From Gammaproteobacteria bacterium (GTDB lineage Bacteria > Pseudomonadota > Gammaproteobacteria > Burkholderiales > Rhodocyclaceae), in contig JAHJEO010000010.1 in assembly GCA_018825305.1 (NCBI GenBank), forward strand, positions 124,001 through 188,000: a DNA stretch of 64,000 nucleotides, given 5' to 3'. Both the position numbers and the translations under genes were made by a program. This document shows positions 36,533 through 45,585 of the stretch, piece after piece. The notes under the pieces were generated by a model. It searched no databases. It had not been told where the DNA came from and saw nothing but the letters and a program-made list of their open reading frames with translations. Each line of letters starts with the position of its first letter. Within the stretch, counting starts at the first letter, position 1.

Positions 36533-37702
36533 ATGACCACCGGACTCAATTTTTTCCTCGGCGAAGACATCGACATGCTGCGCGATACGGTGCAGGCTTT
36601 CGCTGCCAACGAGATCGCGCCGCGTGCCGCCGCGATCGACCACGACAACCTGTTTCCCGCCGACCTCTGGCGCAAGTTTGGCGACATGGGCCTGCTCGGC
36701 ATGACCGTCGAGGAGGAATACGGCGGCACCGCCATGGGCTATCTCGCCCACATCGTCGCTATGGAAGAGATCTCGCGCGCCTCGGCCTCGGTCGGGCTGT
36801 CCTACGGAGCGCATTCCAATCTTGCCGTGAACCAGTTGCGCCGCAACGGCAGCACGGCGCAAAAGGAGAAATACCTGCCGAAGCTGGTCTCCGGCGAGCA
36901 TGTCGGTGCGCTGGCCATGAGCGAGCCGGGCGCCGGCTCCGATGTCGTCTCCATGCGGCTGCGGGCCGAGAAAAAAGGCGACCGCTTTGTCCTCAACGGC
37001 AACAAGATGTGGATTACCAACGGCCCCGATGCCGATACGCTGATCGTCTATGCCAAGACCGATCCCGCCGCCGGACCGCGAGGAATGACGGCTTTCATCG
37101 TCGAAAAAGGCTACAAAGGCTTCAGCACCGCGCAGAAGCTCGACAAGCTCGGCATGCGCGGTTCCAACACCTGCGAGCTGGTGTTCCAGGATTGCGAGGT
37201 GCCCGAGGAAAACGTGCTCGGCCAGGTCGGCGGCGGCGTCAAGGTGCTGATGAGCGGCCTCGACTACGAGCGCGCCGTGCTCTCCGGCGGGCCGCTCGGC
37301 ATCATGGCGGCCTGCATGGATGTGGTCGTGCCCTACGTGCACGAGCGCAAGCAGTTCAATCAACCCATCGGAGAATTCCAGCTGATGCAGGGCAAGCTCG
37401 CCGACATGTACTCGACCTGGCAGGCCTGCCGCGCCTATGTCTATGCCGTCGGCCGCGCCTGCGATTCGAGCGACCACGCGCGCAGCCTGCGCAAGGACGC
37501 CGCTGGTGCGATTCTGTATTCCGCCGAGAAGGCGACGTGGATGGCCGGCGAAGCGATCCAGACGCTGGGCGGCAACGGCTACATCAACGAATATCCCACT
37601 GGCCGGCTCTGGCGCGACGCAAAGCTCTACGAGATCGGCGCCGGCACTAGCGAGATCCGCCGTATGCTGATTGGCCGCGAAATTTTTGCTGAAACCGCCT
37701 GA
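36533..37702 (+). CDS. liuA: Isovaleryl-CoA dehydrogenase
   Basis: This 389-residue FAD enzyme oxidises isovaleryl-CoA to 3-methylcrotonyl-CoA in leucine breakdown. The catalytic Glu lies in [13 protein letters not shown] near residue 245, the position used by isovaleryl-CoA dehydrogenases and unlike the C-terminal Glu of other acyl-CoA dehydrogenases; the C-terminal site here is [12 protein letters not shown] and substrate motifs ([33 protein letters not shown]) are intact. The genes that follow complete the pathway, which supports the assignment. The ATG at 36533 is preceded by GGAG from the repeat element. Confidence 0.94.
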   Translation: MTTGLNFFLGEDIDMLRDTVQAFAANEIAPRAAAIDHDNLFPADLWRKFGDMGLLGMTVEEEYGGTAMGYLAHIVAMEEISRASASVGLSYGAHSNLAVNQLRRNGSTAQKEKYLPKLVSGEHVGALAMSEPGAGSDVVSMRLRAEKKGDRFVLNGNKMWITNGPDADTLIVYAKTDPAAGPRGMTAFIVEKGYKGFSTAQKLDKLGMRGSNTCELVFQDCEVPEENVLGQVGGGVKVLMSGLDYERAVLSGGPLGIMAACMDVVVPYVHERKQFNQPIGEFQLMQGKLADMYSTWQACRAYVYAVGRACDSSDHARSLRKDAAGAILYSAEKATWMAGEAIQTLGGNGYINEYPTGRLWRDAKLYEIGAGTSEIRRMLIGREIFAETA

Positions 37703-37713
37703 GGACATTCATC

Positions 37714-38895
37714 ATGAGCGACCCCATCGTAATCGTCTCAGCCGCGCGTACCCCGATGGGCGGGTTTCAGGGCGACTTCAATGCCATGACCGCGCCGCAA
37801 CTCGGCGCCGCCGCCATCAAGGTCGCCGTGGAACGCGCCGGAATCCGGCCGGATCAGGTCGAGGAAGTCATCATGGGCAATGTGTTGCAGGCCGGCGTCG
37901 GTCAGGCCCCGGCGCGGCAGGCGGCATTGGGCGCAGGATTGCCGCAGTCGGCGGGCTGCACCACGGTGCACAAGGTCTGCGGTTCGGGCATGAAGGCCAT
38001 GATGTTCGGCCACGACCTGCTGCTCGCCGGCAGCCAGGACGTCGTCGTCGCCGGCGGCATGGAGTCGATGTCGAACGCGCCCTACCTGCTGCCCAAGGCC
38101 CGCGGCGGCTACCGCCTCGGTCACGGCCAGCTGCTCGACCACATGTTCTTCGACGGCCTCGAGGACGCCTATCAGAAGGGGCGGTTGATGGGCACCTTCG
38201 CCGAGGAATGCGCCGAGAAGTACGGCTTCACGCGGCAGGCGCAGGACGAGTTCGCCATCCGCTCCACCACCCGCGCGCAGGGCGCGATCAAGGACGGCTC
38301 CTTCGCCTGGGAAGTGACGCCGGTGACGGTGTCGGGCCGCAAGGGCGACGTCGTCGTCGACCGCGACGAACAGCCGCTCAAGGCCCAGCTCGACAAGATA
38401 TCCGGCCTCAAGCCCGCCTTCAAGAAAGACGGCACGGTCACCGCCGCCAACTCCTCGTCGATCTCCGACGGCGCCGCGGCGCTGGTGCTGATGCGGGCCT
38501 CGACCGCTGCGAAGCTCGGCTGCACGCCGCTCGCCCGCATCGTCGGCCATGCCACTCACGCGCAGGAGCCGGCCTGGTTCACTACGGCCCCGGTCGGCGC
38601 CATGCAGAAGCTCTTCGCCAAAACCGGCTGGGATGCCGCCGGCGTCGATTTCTTCGAGATCAACGAGGCCTTCGCCGTCGTCACCATGGCCGCGATGCAC
38701 GACCTCGATCTGCCCGCCGAGAAGGTGAACATCCACGGCGGCGCCTGCGCGCTCGGCCACCCGATCGGTGCCTCGGGCGCGCGCATCGTCGTCTCGCTGC
38801 TCGGCGCGCTGCGGAAATACGGCGGCCGCCGCGGTGTCGCCAGCCTCTGCATCGGCGGCGGCGAGGCCACGGCCATGGCCATTGAGATGCTCTGA
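37714..38895 (+). CDS. Acetyl-CoA C-acyltransferase (thiolase)
   Basis: This 393-residue thiolase has all three active residues: nucleophile C89 in HKVCGSGMKAM, H349 in GHPIGASGARI and C379 in CIGGGEA. It interconverts acetoacetyl-CoA or 3-ketoacyl-CoA with acetyl-CoA. In this cluster it could cleave acetoacetyl-CoA made from the leucine end product, or condense acetyl-CoA towards PHA. The stop overlaps the next start by one base (TGATG). Confidence 0.95.
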   Translation: MSDPIVIVSAARTPMGGFQGDFNAMTAPQLGAAAIKVAVERAGIRPDQVEEVIMGNVLQAGVGQAPARQAALGAGLPQSAGCTTVHKVCGSGMKAMMFGHDLLLAGSQDVVVAGGMESMSNAPYLLPKARGGYRLGHGQLLDHMFFDGLEDAYQKGRLMGTFAEECAEKYGFTRQAQDEFAIRSTTRAQGAIKDGSFAWEVTPVTVSGRKGDVVVDRDEQPLKAQLDKISGLKPAFKKDGTVTAANSSSISDGAAALVLMRASTAAKLGCTPLARIVGHATHAQEPAWFTTAPVGAMQKLFAKTGWDAAGVDFFEINEAFAVVTMAAMHDLDLPAEKVNIHGGACALGHPIGASGARIVVSLLGALRKYGGRRGVASLCIGGGEATAMAIEML

Positions 38896-40031
38896 TGATA
38901 TTGAACGAAGCGCAGCGGATGATCCGCGACACCCTGCGCGACTTCGCGCGCGAGCGGCTCGCCCCCAACGCCGCGCAGTGGGATCGCGATTCCACCTTCC
39001 CGCGCGAGGCGCTCGCCGATCTCGCCGGCCTCGGGGTCTGGGGCATGGTGGTGCCCGAGGCCTGGGGCGGCGCCGGGCTCGACTACCTGTCCCTCGTCGT
39101 CGCGCTGGAGGAGATCGCCGCCGGTGACGGCTCGACCTCGACCATCCTCTCGGTGCAGAACTCCCTGGTCTGCGGCATCCTCGCCAAATACGGCAGCGAC
39201 GAGCAGAAGGAGCGCTGGCTCAAGGGTGCCGCCGGCGGCGCCCTGCTCGGCTGCTTCTGCCTGACCGAGCCGCACGTCGGCTCCGACGCCTCCGCCATCA
39301 CGACGCGCGCGGTGAAGGACGGCAACCACTGGGTGCTCAACGGCGTCAAGCAGTTCATTACCAGTGGCAAGAACGCGCAGATCGCCATCGTCTTCGCCGT
39401 CACCGACCCGGTCGCCGGCAAGAAGGGCATCTCCTGCTTCGTCGTGCCGACGGATACGCAGGGCTACATCGTCGCACGCATCGAGGACAAGCTCGGCCAG
39501 CACGCCTCAGACACGGCGCAGATCGTGTTCGAGGATTGCCGCATTCCCGCCGGCTGCCTGCTCGGCGCCGAAGGGGACGGTTACCGCATCGCGCTCTCGA
39601 ATCTTGAAGCTGGGCGGCTGGGCATCGCTGCGCAGTCCGTGGGCATGGCGCGCGCCGCGCTCGAAGCGGCGGTGAGGTACGCGCAAGACCGCGTCGCCTT
39701 CGGCAAGCCCATTATCGAGCACCAGGCCGTCGCTTTCCGCCTCGCCGACATGGCCACCCAGATCGAGGCCGCGCGCCAACTGCTGTGGCACGCCGCCAGC
39801 CTCAAGGACGCCGGCGAACCCTGCCTCAAGGAAGCCTCGATGGCCAAGCTCTTCGCCTCCGAGATGGCCGAGAAGGTCTGCTCCGATGCCATCCAGATCC
39901 ACGGCGGCTACGGTTACGTGAACGACTTCCCGGTCGAGCGCATCTACCGCGATGTGCGCGTCTGCCAGATCTACGAGGGCGCCTCGGACATCCAGCGGCT
40001 GGTGATTGCGCGCGCGGTGATCGGAGGCTGA
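38895..40031 (+). CDS. Acyl-CoA dehydrogenase (short/branched-chain type)
   Basis: This 378-residue FAD enzyme has the C-terminal catalytic Glu in QIYEGASDIQRLVIAR (near residue 361), the usual place for short-chain and 2-methyl branched acyl-CoA dehydrogenases. FAD motifs (CLTEPHVGSDAS, FITSGKNA, QIHGGYGYVNDFP) are complete. Candidate substrates are butyryl-, isobutyryl- or 2-methylbutyryl-CoA, which would extend the operon from leucine to valine or isoleucine. It overlaps the thiolase gene, so it is co-translated. Copy B of the structured element follows. Confidence 0.92.
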   Translation: MILNEAQRMIRDTLRDFARERLAPNAAQWDRDSTFPREALADLAGLGVWGMVVPEAWGGAGLDYLSLVVALEEIAAGDGSTSTILSVQNSLVCGILAKYGSDEQKERWLKGAAGGALLGCFCLTEPHVGSDASAITTRAVKDGNHWVLNGVKQFITSGKNAQIAIVFAVTDPVAGKKGISCFVVPTDTQGYIVARIEDKLGQHASDTAQIVFEDCRIPAGCLLGAEGDGYRIALSNLEAGRLGIAAQSVGMARAALEAAVRYAQDRVAFGKPIIEHQAVAFRLADMATQIEAARQLLWHAASLKDAGEPCLKEASMAKLFASEMAEKVCSDAIQIHGGYGYVNDFPVERIYRDVRVCQIYEGASDIQRLVIARAVIGG

Positions 40032-40361
40032 AATGAGGTTTGATGTTTGGTGCGCGATCTGGCCGGTGGGGTGCTCTGCGCCGCTCATGTCCCCCGGCGG
40101 CCTTCGGTCCCCTCCTCCTTTACTTCGCCGTGCAGAGCACCCCACCGGCCAGATCTGGGAACGCCGTGGGTGTTTGGCGTTCAAGAAGCACCGGCGTGCC
40201 CCGCCACGGGCGGCGGGTGGCCGACGCAGCGAAGTAAAGAAGGAGAACCGGGCGCAGCCCGGTTCGGGTGACATGAGCAGCGTCGGCCACCTGCTGCCCG
40301 TGGCGCGCCCCGACGCCCAACGAACAAGACATTTCATGCGTAGCGCGGTGGAGCAACTGAC
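40032..40361. repeat. Structured intergenic element, copy B (core 40056-40317)
   Basis: No gene is present in these 330 bases. Unit B1: arms 40056-40079 and 40132-40155 are a perfect 24-bp inverted repeat. Unit B2: arms 40193-40227 and 40280-40317 pair over about 33 bases around an inner 9-bp hairpin (40245-40253 with 40257-40265). The B1 loop carries the complement of the B2 interior, as in copy A. Compared with A, paired positions change together (for example GCCGAGGG/CCCTCGGC in A, GCCACGGG/CCCGTGGC in B). The end (TGGAGCAACTGACATG) supplies the next ribosome site. Confidence 0.82.
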
Positions 40362-40967
40362 ATGTCCGACCCGATAGAGTTCTACTTCGACTTCACCTCG
40401 CCCTACGGCTACCTGATGAGCGAGAAAATCGACGAGCTCGCCGCGAAGTTCGGCCGCAAGGTAAAGTGGCGGCCCATCCTGCTCGGCGTGGTGTTCAAGG
40501 CCACGGGCGCACAGCCGCTGGCGCAGGTGCCGCTCAAGGGCGAATACAGCAAGCGCGACTTCGCCCGCTCGGCGCGCTTCCTCGGTGTGCCTTATGCCAT
40601 GCCCGCCATCTTTCCCATCGCCACCCAGAACACCGCGCGTGCCTACTACTGGCTGCACGACCGCGATTGCGCCAGGGCGTGGGTCTTCGCCCACGCCGCC
40701 TATCGCGGCTATTTCGTCGAGGGGCGCGACATCAACGACATCGCAGTGATTCTCGATCTTGCGCAAAAAGTCGGCGCTGGCGACACGGCGGAATTGCAGG
40801 CTGCGCTCGGTTCGCCCGAACTCAAGGACCGCCTGCGCACCGAAGTCGATGCCGCGCTGGCGAAGGGCGTCTGCGGCTCGCCCTATGTCATCATCGACAA
40901 CGAGCCCTTCCTCGGCGCCGACCGGCTGCCGCAGATCGAGAAGTGGCTCGAAAGCGGAGGTTTCTGA
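40362..40967 (+). CDS. 2-hydroxychromene-2-carboxylate isomerase family protein (DsbA fold)
   Basis: This 201-residue protein starts EFYFDFTSPYGYLMSEKI, the glutathione-binding start of the kappa-GST/HCCA isomerase family, with Ser in place of the DsbA cysteines. GVCGSPYVIIDNEPFLGADRL near the end is the family's cis-Pro loop. Known members are glutathione-dependent isomerases of aromatic degradation. Here it sits within the leucine cluster, so its substrate is unclear. Residues in LAQKVGAGDTAE come from a dispersed repeat copy. Confidence 0.85.
   Translation: MSDPIEFYFDFTSPYGYLMSEKIDELAAKFGRKVKWRPILLGVVFKATGAQPLAQVPLKGEYSKRDFARSARFLGVPYAMPAIFPIATQNTARAYYWLHDRDCARAWVFAHAAYRGYFVEGRDINDIAVILDLAQKVGAGDTAELQAALGSPELKDRLRTEVDAALAKGVCGSPYVIIDNEPFLGADRLPQIEKWLESGGF
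40765..40790 (+). repeat. Dispersed 24-base repeat inside the HCCA-isomerase gene
   Basis: The A-run plus GTCGGCGCTGGCGACACGGCG has one mismatch. It is read as QKVGAGDTA, a different frame from the copy in the next gene. Confidence 0.72.
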
Positions 40968-42578
40968 GTGAGCGTCATCAAGTCCCAGATCAACACGCGG
41001 TCCGAGGAATTCCGCGCCAATGCCGCGGCGATGCAGGTGCTGGTCGACGACCTGCGCGAAAAGTCGGCGCTGGCGGCACGGGGCGGTTCGGAGGATGCCC
41101 GGCAGAAACACCTGGCGCGCGGCAAGCTGCTGGTGCGCGACCGCATCGACGCGCTGCTCGATCCCGGCACCGCCCTCCTCGAGCTGTCGCCGCTGGCCGC
41201 CTTCGGCATGTACGAGGCCGGCGGCGTGCCGGCGGCCGGCGTGGTCACCGGCATCGGCCGCGTCAATGGCGTCGAGTGCGTGATCGTCGCCAACGACGCC
41301 ACGGTCAAGGGCGGCACTTATTACCCGATGACGGTGAAGAAGCACCTGCGGGCGCAGGAGATTGCGCTGGAAAACCGCCTGCCCTGCCTCTACCTGGTCG
41401 ATTCCGGCGGCGCCTTCCTGCCGCTGCAGGACGAGGTCTTCCCCGACCGCGACCACTTCGGCCGCATCTTCTACAACCAGGCCAACATGAGCGCCGCCGG
41501 CATTCCGCAGATCGCCGTGGTGATGGGTTCGTGCACCGCCGGCGGCGCTTATGTGCCGGCGATGTCGGACGAGTCGGTGATCGTCCGCAACCAGGGCACC
41601 ATCTTCCTCGGCGGCCCGCCGCTGGTGAAGGCCGCCACCGGCGAGGTGGTGAGCGCCGAGGACCTCGGCGGCGGCGACGTGCATACCCGAATCTCCGGCG
41701 TCTGCGACCATCTGGCCGAGAGCGACCACCATGCGCTGTCCATCGCGCGGCGCATCGTCGGCAACCTCAACCGCAGCAAACCGCAGGGGCTCGACCTCGC
41801 CACGCCCGAGGAGCCGCTCTACGACCCGGCGGAGCTGTACGGCGTCATCCCGAGCGACACCCGCAAGCCCTTCGACGTGCGCGAAGTCATCGCGCGGCTG
41901 GTCGATGGCTCGCGCTTCGATGAGTTCAAGGCGAGGTACGGCACGACACTGGTCACCGGCTTTGCCCGGCTGCACGGCTATCCGGTGGGCATCGTCGCCA
42001 ACAACGGCATCCTCTTCTCCGAGTCGGCGCTGAAGGGCGCGCACTTCGTCGAATTGTGCGCGCAGCGCGGAATTCCACTGTTGTTCCTGCAGAACATCAC
42101 CGGCTTCATGGTCGGCCGCAAGTACGAGAACGGCGGCATCGCTCGCGACGGCGCCAAGATGGTCACGGCGGTGGCGTGCGCGGCGGTGCCGAAATTCACC
42201 GTGCTCATCGGCGGCAGCTTCGGCGCCGGCAACTACGGCATGTGCGGCCGCGCCTACTCGCCGCGCCTGCTGTGGATGTGGCCGAACTCGCGCATCTCGG
42301 TGATGGGCGGCGAGCAGGCGGCGAGTGTGCTGTCGACCGTCAGGCGCGACGGCATCGAAGCCGCCGGCAAGTCATGGAGCGCGGAAGAGGAAGAGGCCTT
42401 CAAGGCGCCGATCCGCGAGCAGTACGAGGCCCAGGGCCATCCCTACTATGCCACCGCACGGCTGTGGGACGACGGCGTGCTCGACCCGGCGCAGACGCGG
42501 CGCGCGCTCGGGCTCGGCATCTCCGCCGCGCTCAACGCGCCGATCGCACCGACCAAATTCGGCATTTTCAGGATGTAA
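40968..42578 (+). CDS. liuB: Methylcrotonoyl-CoA carboxylase, carboxyltransferase (beta) subunit
   Basis: This 536-residue subunit moves carboxyl from biotin to 3-methylcrotonyl-CoA, giving 3-methylglutaconyl-CoA. The N-terminal crotonase-like half has [20 protein letters not shown] and [14 protein letters not shown], and the C-terminal half [37 protein letters not shown] and [15 protein letters not shown]. All are typical of MccB. It starts with GTG at 40968, right after the preceding stop, with GGAGG 8 bases before. The partner subunit is at 43562. A dispersed repeat copy codes for EKSALAARG near residue 32. Confidence 0.95.
   Translation: MSVIKSQINTRSEEFRANAAAMQVLVDDLREKSALAARGGSEDARQKHLARGKLLVRDRIDALLDPGTALLELSPLAAFGMYEAGGVPAAGVVTGIGRVNGVECVIVANDATVKGGTYYPMTVKKHLRAQEIALENRLPCLYLVDSGGAFLPLQDEVFPDRDHFGRIFYNQANMSAAGIPQIAVVMGSCTAGGAYVPAMSDESVIVRNQGTIFLGGPPLVKAATGEVVSAEDLGGGDVHTRISGVCDHLAESDHHALSIARRIVGNLNRSKPQGLDLATPEEPLYDPAELYGVIPSDTRKPFDVREVIARLVDGSRFDEFKARYGTTLVTGFARLHGYPVGIVANNGILFSESALKGAHFVELCAQRGIPLLFLQNITGFMVGRKYENGGIARDGAKMVTAVACAAVPKFTVLIGGSFGAGNYGMCGRAYSPRLLWMWPNSRISVMGGEQAASVLSTVRRDGIEAAGKSWSAEEEEAFKAPIREQYEAQGHPYYATARLWDDGVLDPAQTRRALGLGISAALNAPIAPTKFGIFRM
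41059..41083 (+). repeat. Dispersed 24-base repeat inside liuB
   Basis: The A-run plus GTCGGCGCTGGCGGCACGG matches the consensus, with one extra G at the end. Read as EKSALAARG. It lies only 269 bases after the end of the copy in the preceding gene. Confidence 0.72.
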
Positions 42579-42595
42579 CCAGGAATCAGGAAGCG

Positions 42596-43390
42596 ATGTC
42601 CCCCTACCAGAATCTGCTCACCGAAATCGACCGTGGCGTCGGCATCATCCCCCTCGGCCGACCTGACCGCCACAACGCCTTCGACGACGTTACCATCGTC
42701 GAGATGATCCACGCGCTCGGCGTGCTGGAAACCGACTCGGCCGTGCGCGTCATCGTCATCTCCAGCACCGGCAAGAGCTTCAGCGCCGGCGCCGATCTCA
42801 ACTGGATGCAGCGCGTCGCCGGCTACGATGCCGATGAGAACCTGCGTGACGCCCGCGCCTTGGCCGAGATGCTGCGGCGCATCGCGCAATGCTCCAAGCC
42901 CGTCATCGCGCGAGTGCAGGGGGCGGCCTATGGCGGCGGCGTCGGCGTCATCGCCGCCTGCGACATCGCCATCGCCACCTTCGACGCCCAATTCGCGCTG
43001 ACCGAGGTCAAGCTCGGCATCATCCCGTCGGCGATTTCGCCGCACGTCATCGCGGCCATCGGTGAGCGGCATGCCCGCCGTTACATGCTGACGGCCGAAC
43101 GCTTCTCCGCCTCCGAGGCCTACCGCCTCGGCCTGGTGCACGAGATTGTGCACGATGAGTTGGCGCTCGACGATGCCATCGGCGACCTGATCGAGTCGCT
43201 GCTGAAGAACGGCCCCGATGCCATGGCCGAATGCAAACAGCTGATCGGCGCCGTCGCCAGCCGGCCACTGTCGGAAGAGTTGATCGAGGAAACGGCGCAG
43301 CGCATCGCCCGCGTGCGCGCCACCCCCGAGGCGCAGGAGGGCATGGCTGCCTTCCTCGCCAAGCGCAAGCCGAGCTGGGTGGGTGAATAG
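42596..43390 (+). CDS. liuC: Methylglutaconyl-CoA hydratase (enoyl-CoA hydratase family)
   Basis: This 264-residue crotonase-fold enzyme should hydrate 3-methylglutaconyl-CoA to HMG-CoA. The oxyanion-hole segments are SFSAGADLNWMQ (near residue 61) and AAYGGGVGVIAACDIAIA (near 108). The position between the two MCC subunit genes, as in known liu operons, decides the assignment over a general enoyl-CoA hydratase. The ATG at 42596 follows AGGAAG; the frame is open far upstream inside liuB but that part is not protein-like. Confidence 0.92.
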   Translation: MSPYQNLLTEIDRGVGIIPLGRPDRHNAFDDVTIVEMIHALGVLETDSAVRVIVISSTGKSFSAGADLNWMQRVAGYDADENLRDARALAEMLRRIAQCSKPVIARVQGAAYGGGVGVIAACDIAIATFDAQFALTEVKLGIIPSAISPHVIAAIGERHARRYMLTAERFSASEAYRLGLVHEIVHDELALDDAIGDLIESLLKNGPDAMAECKQLIGAVASRPLSEELIEETAQRIARVRATPEAQEGMAAFLAKRKPSWVGE

Positions 43391-43410
43391 GATGGAGCGC
43401 GACATGCAGT

Positions 43411-43481
43411 GCGCAGCGTGCGGGCGATCGAGCCGCGGGGTGACACATGTTCGATAAGGTTCTGATCGCCAATCGCGGCGA
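43411..43481 (+). repeat. 71-base direct repeat, first copy (duplicated 5' end of liuD)
   Basis: Bases 43411-43481 recur at 43526-43596 with a single difference (T at 43461, C at 43576). The unit covers 36 upstream bases and the first 35 bases of liuD. The offset is 115 bases; the 44 bases in between are unique. Confidence 0.92.
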
Positions 43482-43572
43482 CCAGCCGCGCAGCGGCGCA
43501 GCGACGAAGTCAAATCGCCGGGCACGCGCAGCGTGCGGGCGATCGAGCCGCGGGGTGACACATGTTCGATAA
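43447..43572 (+). pseudogene. Truncated duplicate start of liuD (41-codon leader frame)
   Basis: The first copy of the repeat starts a frame with the same 11 residues as LiuD (MFDKVLIANRG) and then diverges into 30 Arg- and Ser-rich residues before TAA at 43570-43572, inside the real liuD start region. It has the same upstream sequence as liuD and so may be translated. It is either a duplication scar or, by chance, an upstream frame that lowers liuD translation. Confidence 0.65.
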
Positions 43573-43596
43573 GGTCCTGATCGCCAATCGCGGCGA
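43526..43596 (+). repeat. 71-base direct repeat, second copy (true 5' end of liuD)
   Basis: This is the partner of 43411-43481. Here the ATG at 43562 opens the full-length liuD gene. Confidence 0.92.
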
Positions 43597-45574
43597 GATC
43601 GCCTGCCGGGTAATCAAGACCTGCCGGCGCCTCGGCATCCGAAGCGTCGCTGTTTATTCCGAGGCCGATGCCGGTGCCCGCCATGTGCGGCTGGCCGACG
43701 AGGCCGTCTGCATCGGGCCGGCGCCGGCGCGTGAGTCCTACCTGTCGATTCCTGCCATTCTCGCGGCGGCAGAGCAGACCGGCGCGCAGGCCATCCACCC
43801 GGGCTACGGTTTTCTCTCCGAGAACGCGGATTTCGCTGAAAGCTGTGCGCAGGCCGGCGTGGTGTTCCTCGGCCCGCCAGTAGCGGCGATCCGCGCCATG
43901 GGGTCGAAGTCGGCGGCAAAGACGCTGATGGAAAAGGCCGGCGTGCCGCTCACGCCCGGCTACCACGGCGAGCGGCAGGAGGCCGATCTCCTCGCCGGAG
44001 AGGCCGCCCGCATTGGTTACCCGGTGTTGATCAAGGCCAGCGCGGGTGGCGGCGGCAAGGGCATGCGCATCGTGCGCGACGCGGGCGAATTCGCGGCGGC
44101 GCTGGCGTCGTGCCAGCGTGAGGCGGCTGCCAGCTTCGGCGACGACCGGGTGCTGATCGAGAAGTACCTGACCCGCCCACGCCACATCGAGATGCAGGTG
44201 TTCGGCGACACGTACGGCAATGTCGTGCATCTGTTCGAGCGCGACTGCTCGGTGCAGCGACGCCACCAGAAGGTGCTGGAGGAAGCCCCGGCACCCGGCA
44301 TGACACCCGAGCGTCGCGCGGCGATGGGCAATGCGGCGGTGGATGCGGCGAAGGCAGTTGGCTATGTCGGCGCCGGCACCGTCGAGTTCATCGTGAATCA
44401 GGACGGCAGTTTTTACTTCATGGAAATGAACACTCGGCTGCAGGTCGAGCATCCCGTGACCGAGATGATCACCGGCCTCGACCTGGTCGAGTGGCAGCTG
44501 AAAGTCGGCGCCGGCGAGGTGCTGCCTCTGACGCAGGAGCAGATCGGTCTGCGCGGCCACGCGCTGGAGGCGCGCATCTACGCTGAAGATCCGGACAAGG
44601 GATTCCTGCCCTCAACCGGGCGGCTGATCCACCTGGCGCCACCGCCCGAGTCGCTGCATGTGCGGGTCGATAGCGGCGTCGAGCAGGGCGACGAGATCAC
44701 GCCGCACTACGACCCAATGATCACCAAGCTCATCGTCTGGGACGAGAGCCGCGATGCCGCGCTCAAGCGCATGCTGCAGGCGCTGGCCCAGTTTCGCGTC
44801 GTCGGCGTCGCCAACAATGTCGACTTCCTGTCGCGGCTGGTCGCCTGCCCGGCTTTCACTGCCGCTGACCTCGACACCGGGCTGATCGAGCGCGAGCAGG
44901 ATTTCCTTTTCCCGCAGGCGGCGGAAGTGCCGCGCGAGGCCTGGCTGGCCTGCGCCCTGGCCGAACTGCTGCGCGAGGCGCTGGCCGCCCGCGCCGCGGC
45001 CCGTGCCGCTGCCGATCCACATTCGCCCTGGCACCTGCGCGACGGCTGGCGTGTGAATAGCGCGGCGAGGCGCACGCTGCTGTTTCGCCACGGCGATGTC
45101 GAGAAGAGTGTCACCGTAACCTACGCCGGGGGCGAGCCGCGGCTGGAATTCGATGGCCGGACCACAGCGGTTTCCGGCCAGCTCGGACGCGGCGCCGCGC
45201 GTAACGAACTGCGCATCGACCTCGGCGGCACCCAGTTGTCCGCCACCGTGGTTGCAGCCGGCGAGCGCCGCCACGTCTTTCTCCACGGCCGCACCCACGT
45301 GCTGGTTGCGGTCGATCCGCTCCACCACGCCGGCGAGGGCGGCGGGCATGATGCCGGCCTCACCGCGCCCATGCCCGGCAAGGTCATCGCGCTGCTGTCC
45401 GCTCCCGGTGTCAGGGTGGAGAAAGGTGCGCCACTCATGATTCTCGAAGCGATGAAGATGGAACACGCCATCGCCGCGCCGGACGCCGGCGTCGTCGTGG
45501 CCTACCGCTACGCCGTCGGTGACCAGGTGAGCGACGGCGCCGAGCTTGTGGAATTTGCAGCCGAGAAGAACTGA
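43562..45574 (+). CDS. liuD: Methylcrotonoyl-CoA carboxylase, biotin carboxylase/BCCP (alpha) subunit
   Basis: This 670-residue subunit carboxylates biotin with ATP and bicarbonate. The biotin carboxylase domain fills residues 1-450 (start MFDKVLIANRGEIACRVI, ATP loop KASAGGGGKGMRIV, MEMNTRLQVEHPVTE). A linking domain follows and the C-terminal BCCP domain carries the biotin lysine in EAMKMEH near residue 632. With LiuB it forms MCC. The ATG at 43562 starts inside the second copy of a 71-base direct repeat. Confidence 0.95.
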   Translation: MFDKVLIANRGEIACRVIKTCRRLGIRSVAVYSEADAGARHVRLADEAVCIGPAPARESYLSIPAILAAAEQTGAQAIHPGYGFLSENADFAESCAQAGVVFLGPPVAAIRAMGSKSAAKTLMEKAGVPLTPGYHGERQEADLLAGEAARIGYPVLIKASAGGGGKGMRIVRDAGEFAAALASCQREAAASFGDDRVLIEKYLTRPRHIEMQVFGDTYGNVVHLFERDCSVQRRHQKVLEEAPAPGMTPERRAAMGNAAVDAAKAVGYVGAGTVEFIVNQDGSFYFMEMNTRLQVEHPVTEMITGLDLVEWQLKVGAGEVLPLTQEQIGLRGHALEARIYAEDPDKGFLPSTGRLIHLAPPPESLHVRVDSGVEQGDEITPHYDPMITKLIVWDESRDAALKRMLQALAQFRVVGVANNVDFLSRLVACPAFTAADLDTGLIEREQDFLFPQAAEVPREAWLACALAELLREALAARAAARAAADPHSPWHLRDGWRVNSAARRTLLFRHGDVEKSVTVTYAGGEPRLEFDGRTTAVSGQLGRGAARNELRIDLGGTQLSATVVAAGERRHVFLHGRTHVLVAVDPLHHAGEGGGHDAGLTAPMPGKVIALLSAPGVRVEKGAPLMILEAMKMEHAIAAPDAGVVVAYRYAVGDQVSDGAELVEFAAEKN

Positions 45575-45585
45575 ACCCACTCCCC

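Noticed and set aside
43905-43925. AAGTCGGCGGCAAAG resembling the dispersed repeat
   Set aside because: Only the first 11 bases agree and the encoded protein (SKSAAKTLMEKAG) is the normal conserved biotin carboxylase sequence.
44500-44520. AAAGTCGGCGCCGGCG resembling the dispersed repeat in liuD
   Set aside because: It codes for the conserved QLKVGAGE segment of the enzyme, so protein constraint explains it; the 3' half of the repeat is missing.
42446-44560. 704-codon open frame on the minus strand
   Set aside because: It is antisense to liuC and liuD, contains the 71-base duplication as repeated peptide, and has no domain signs.
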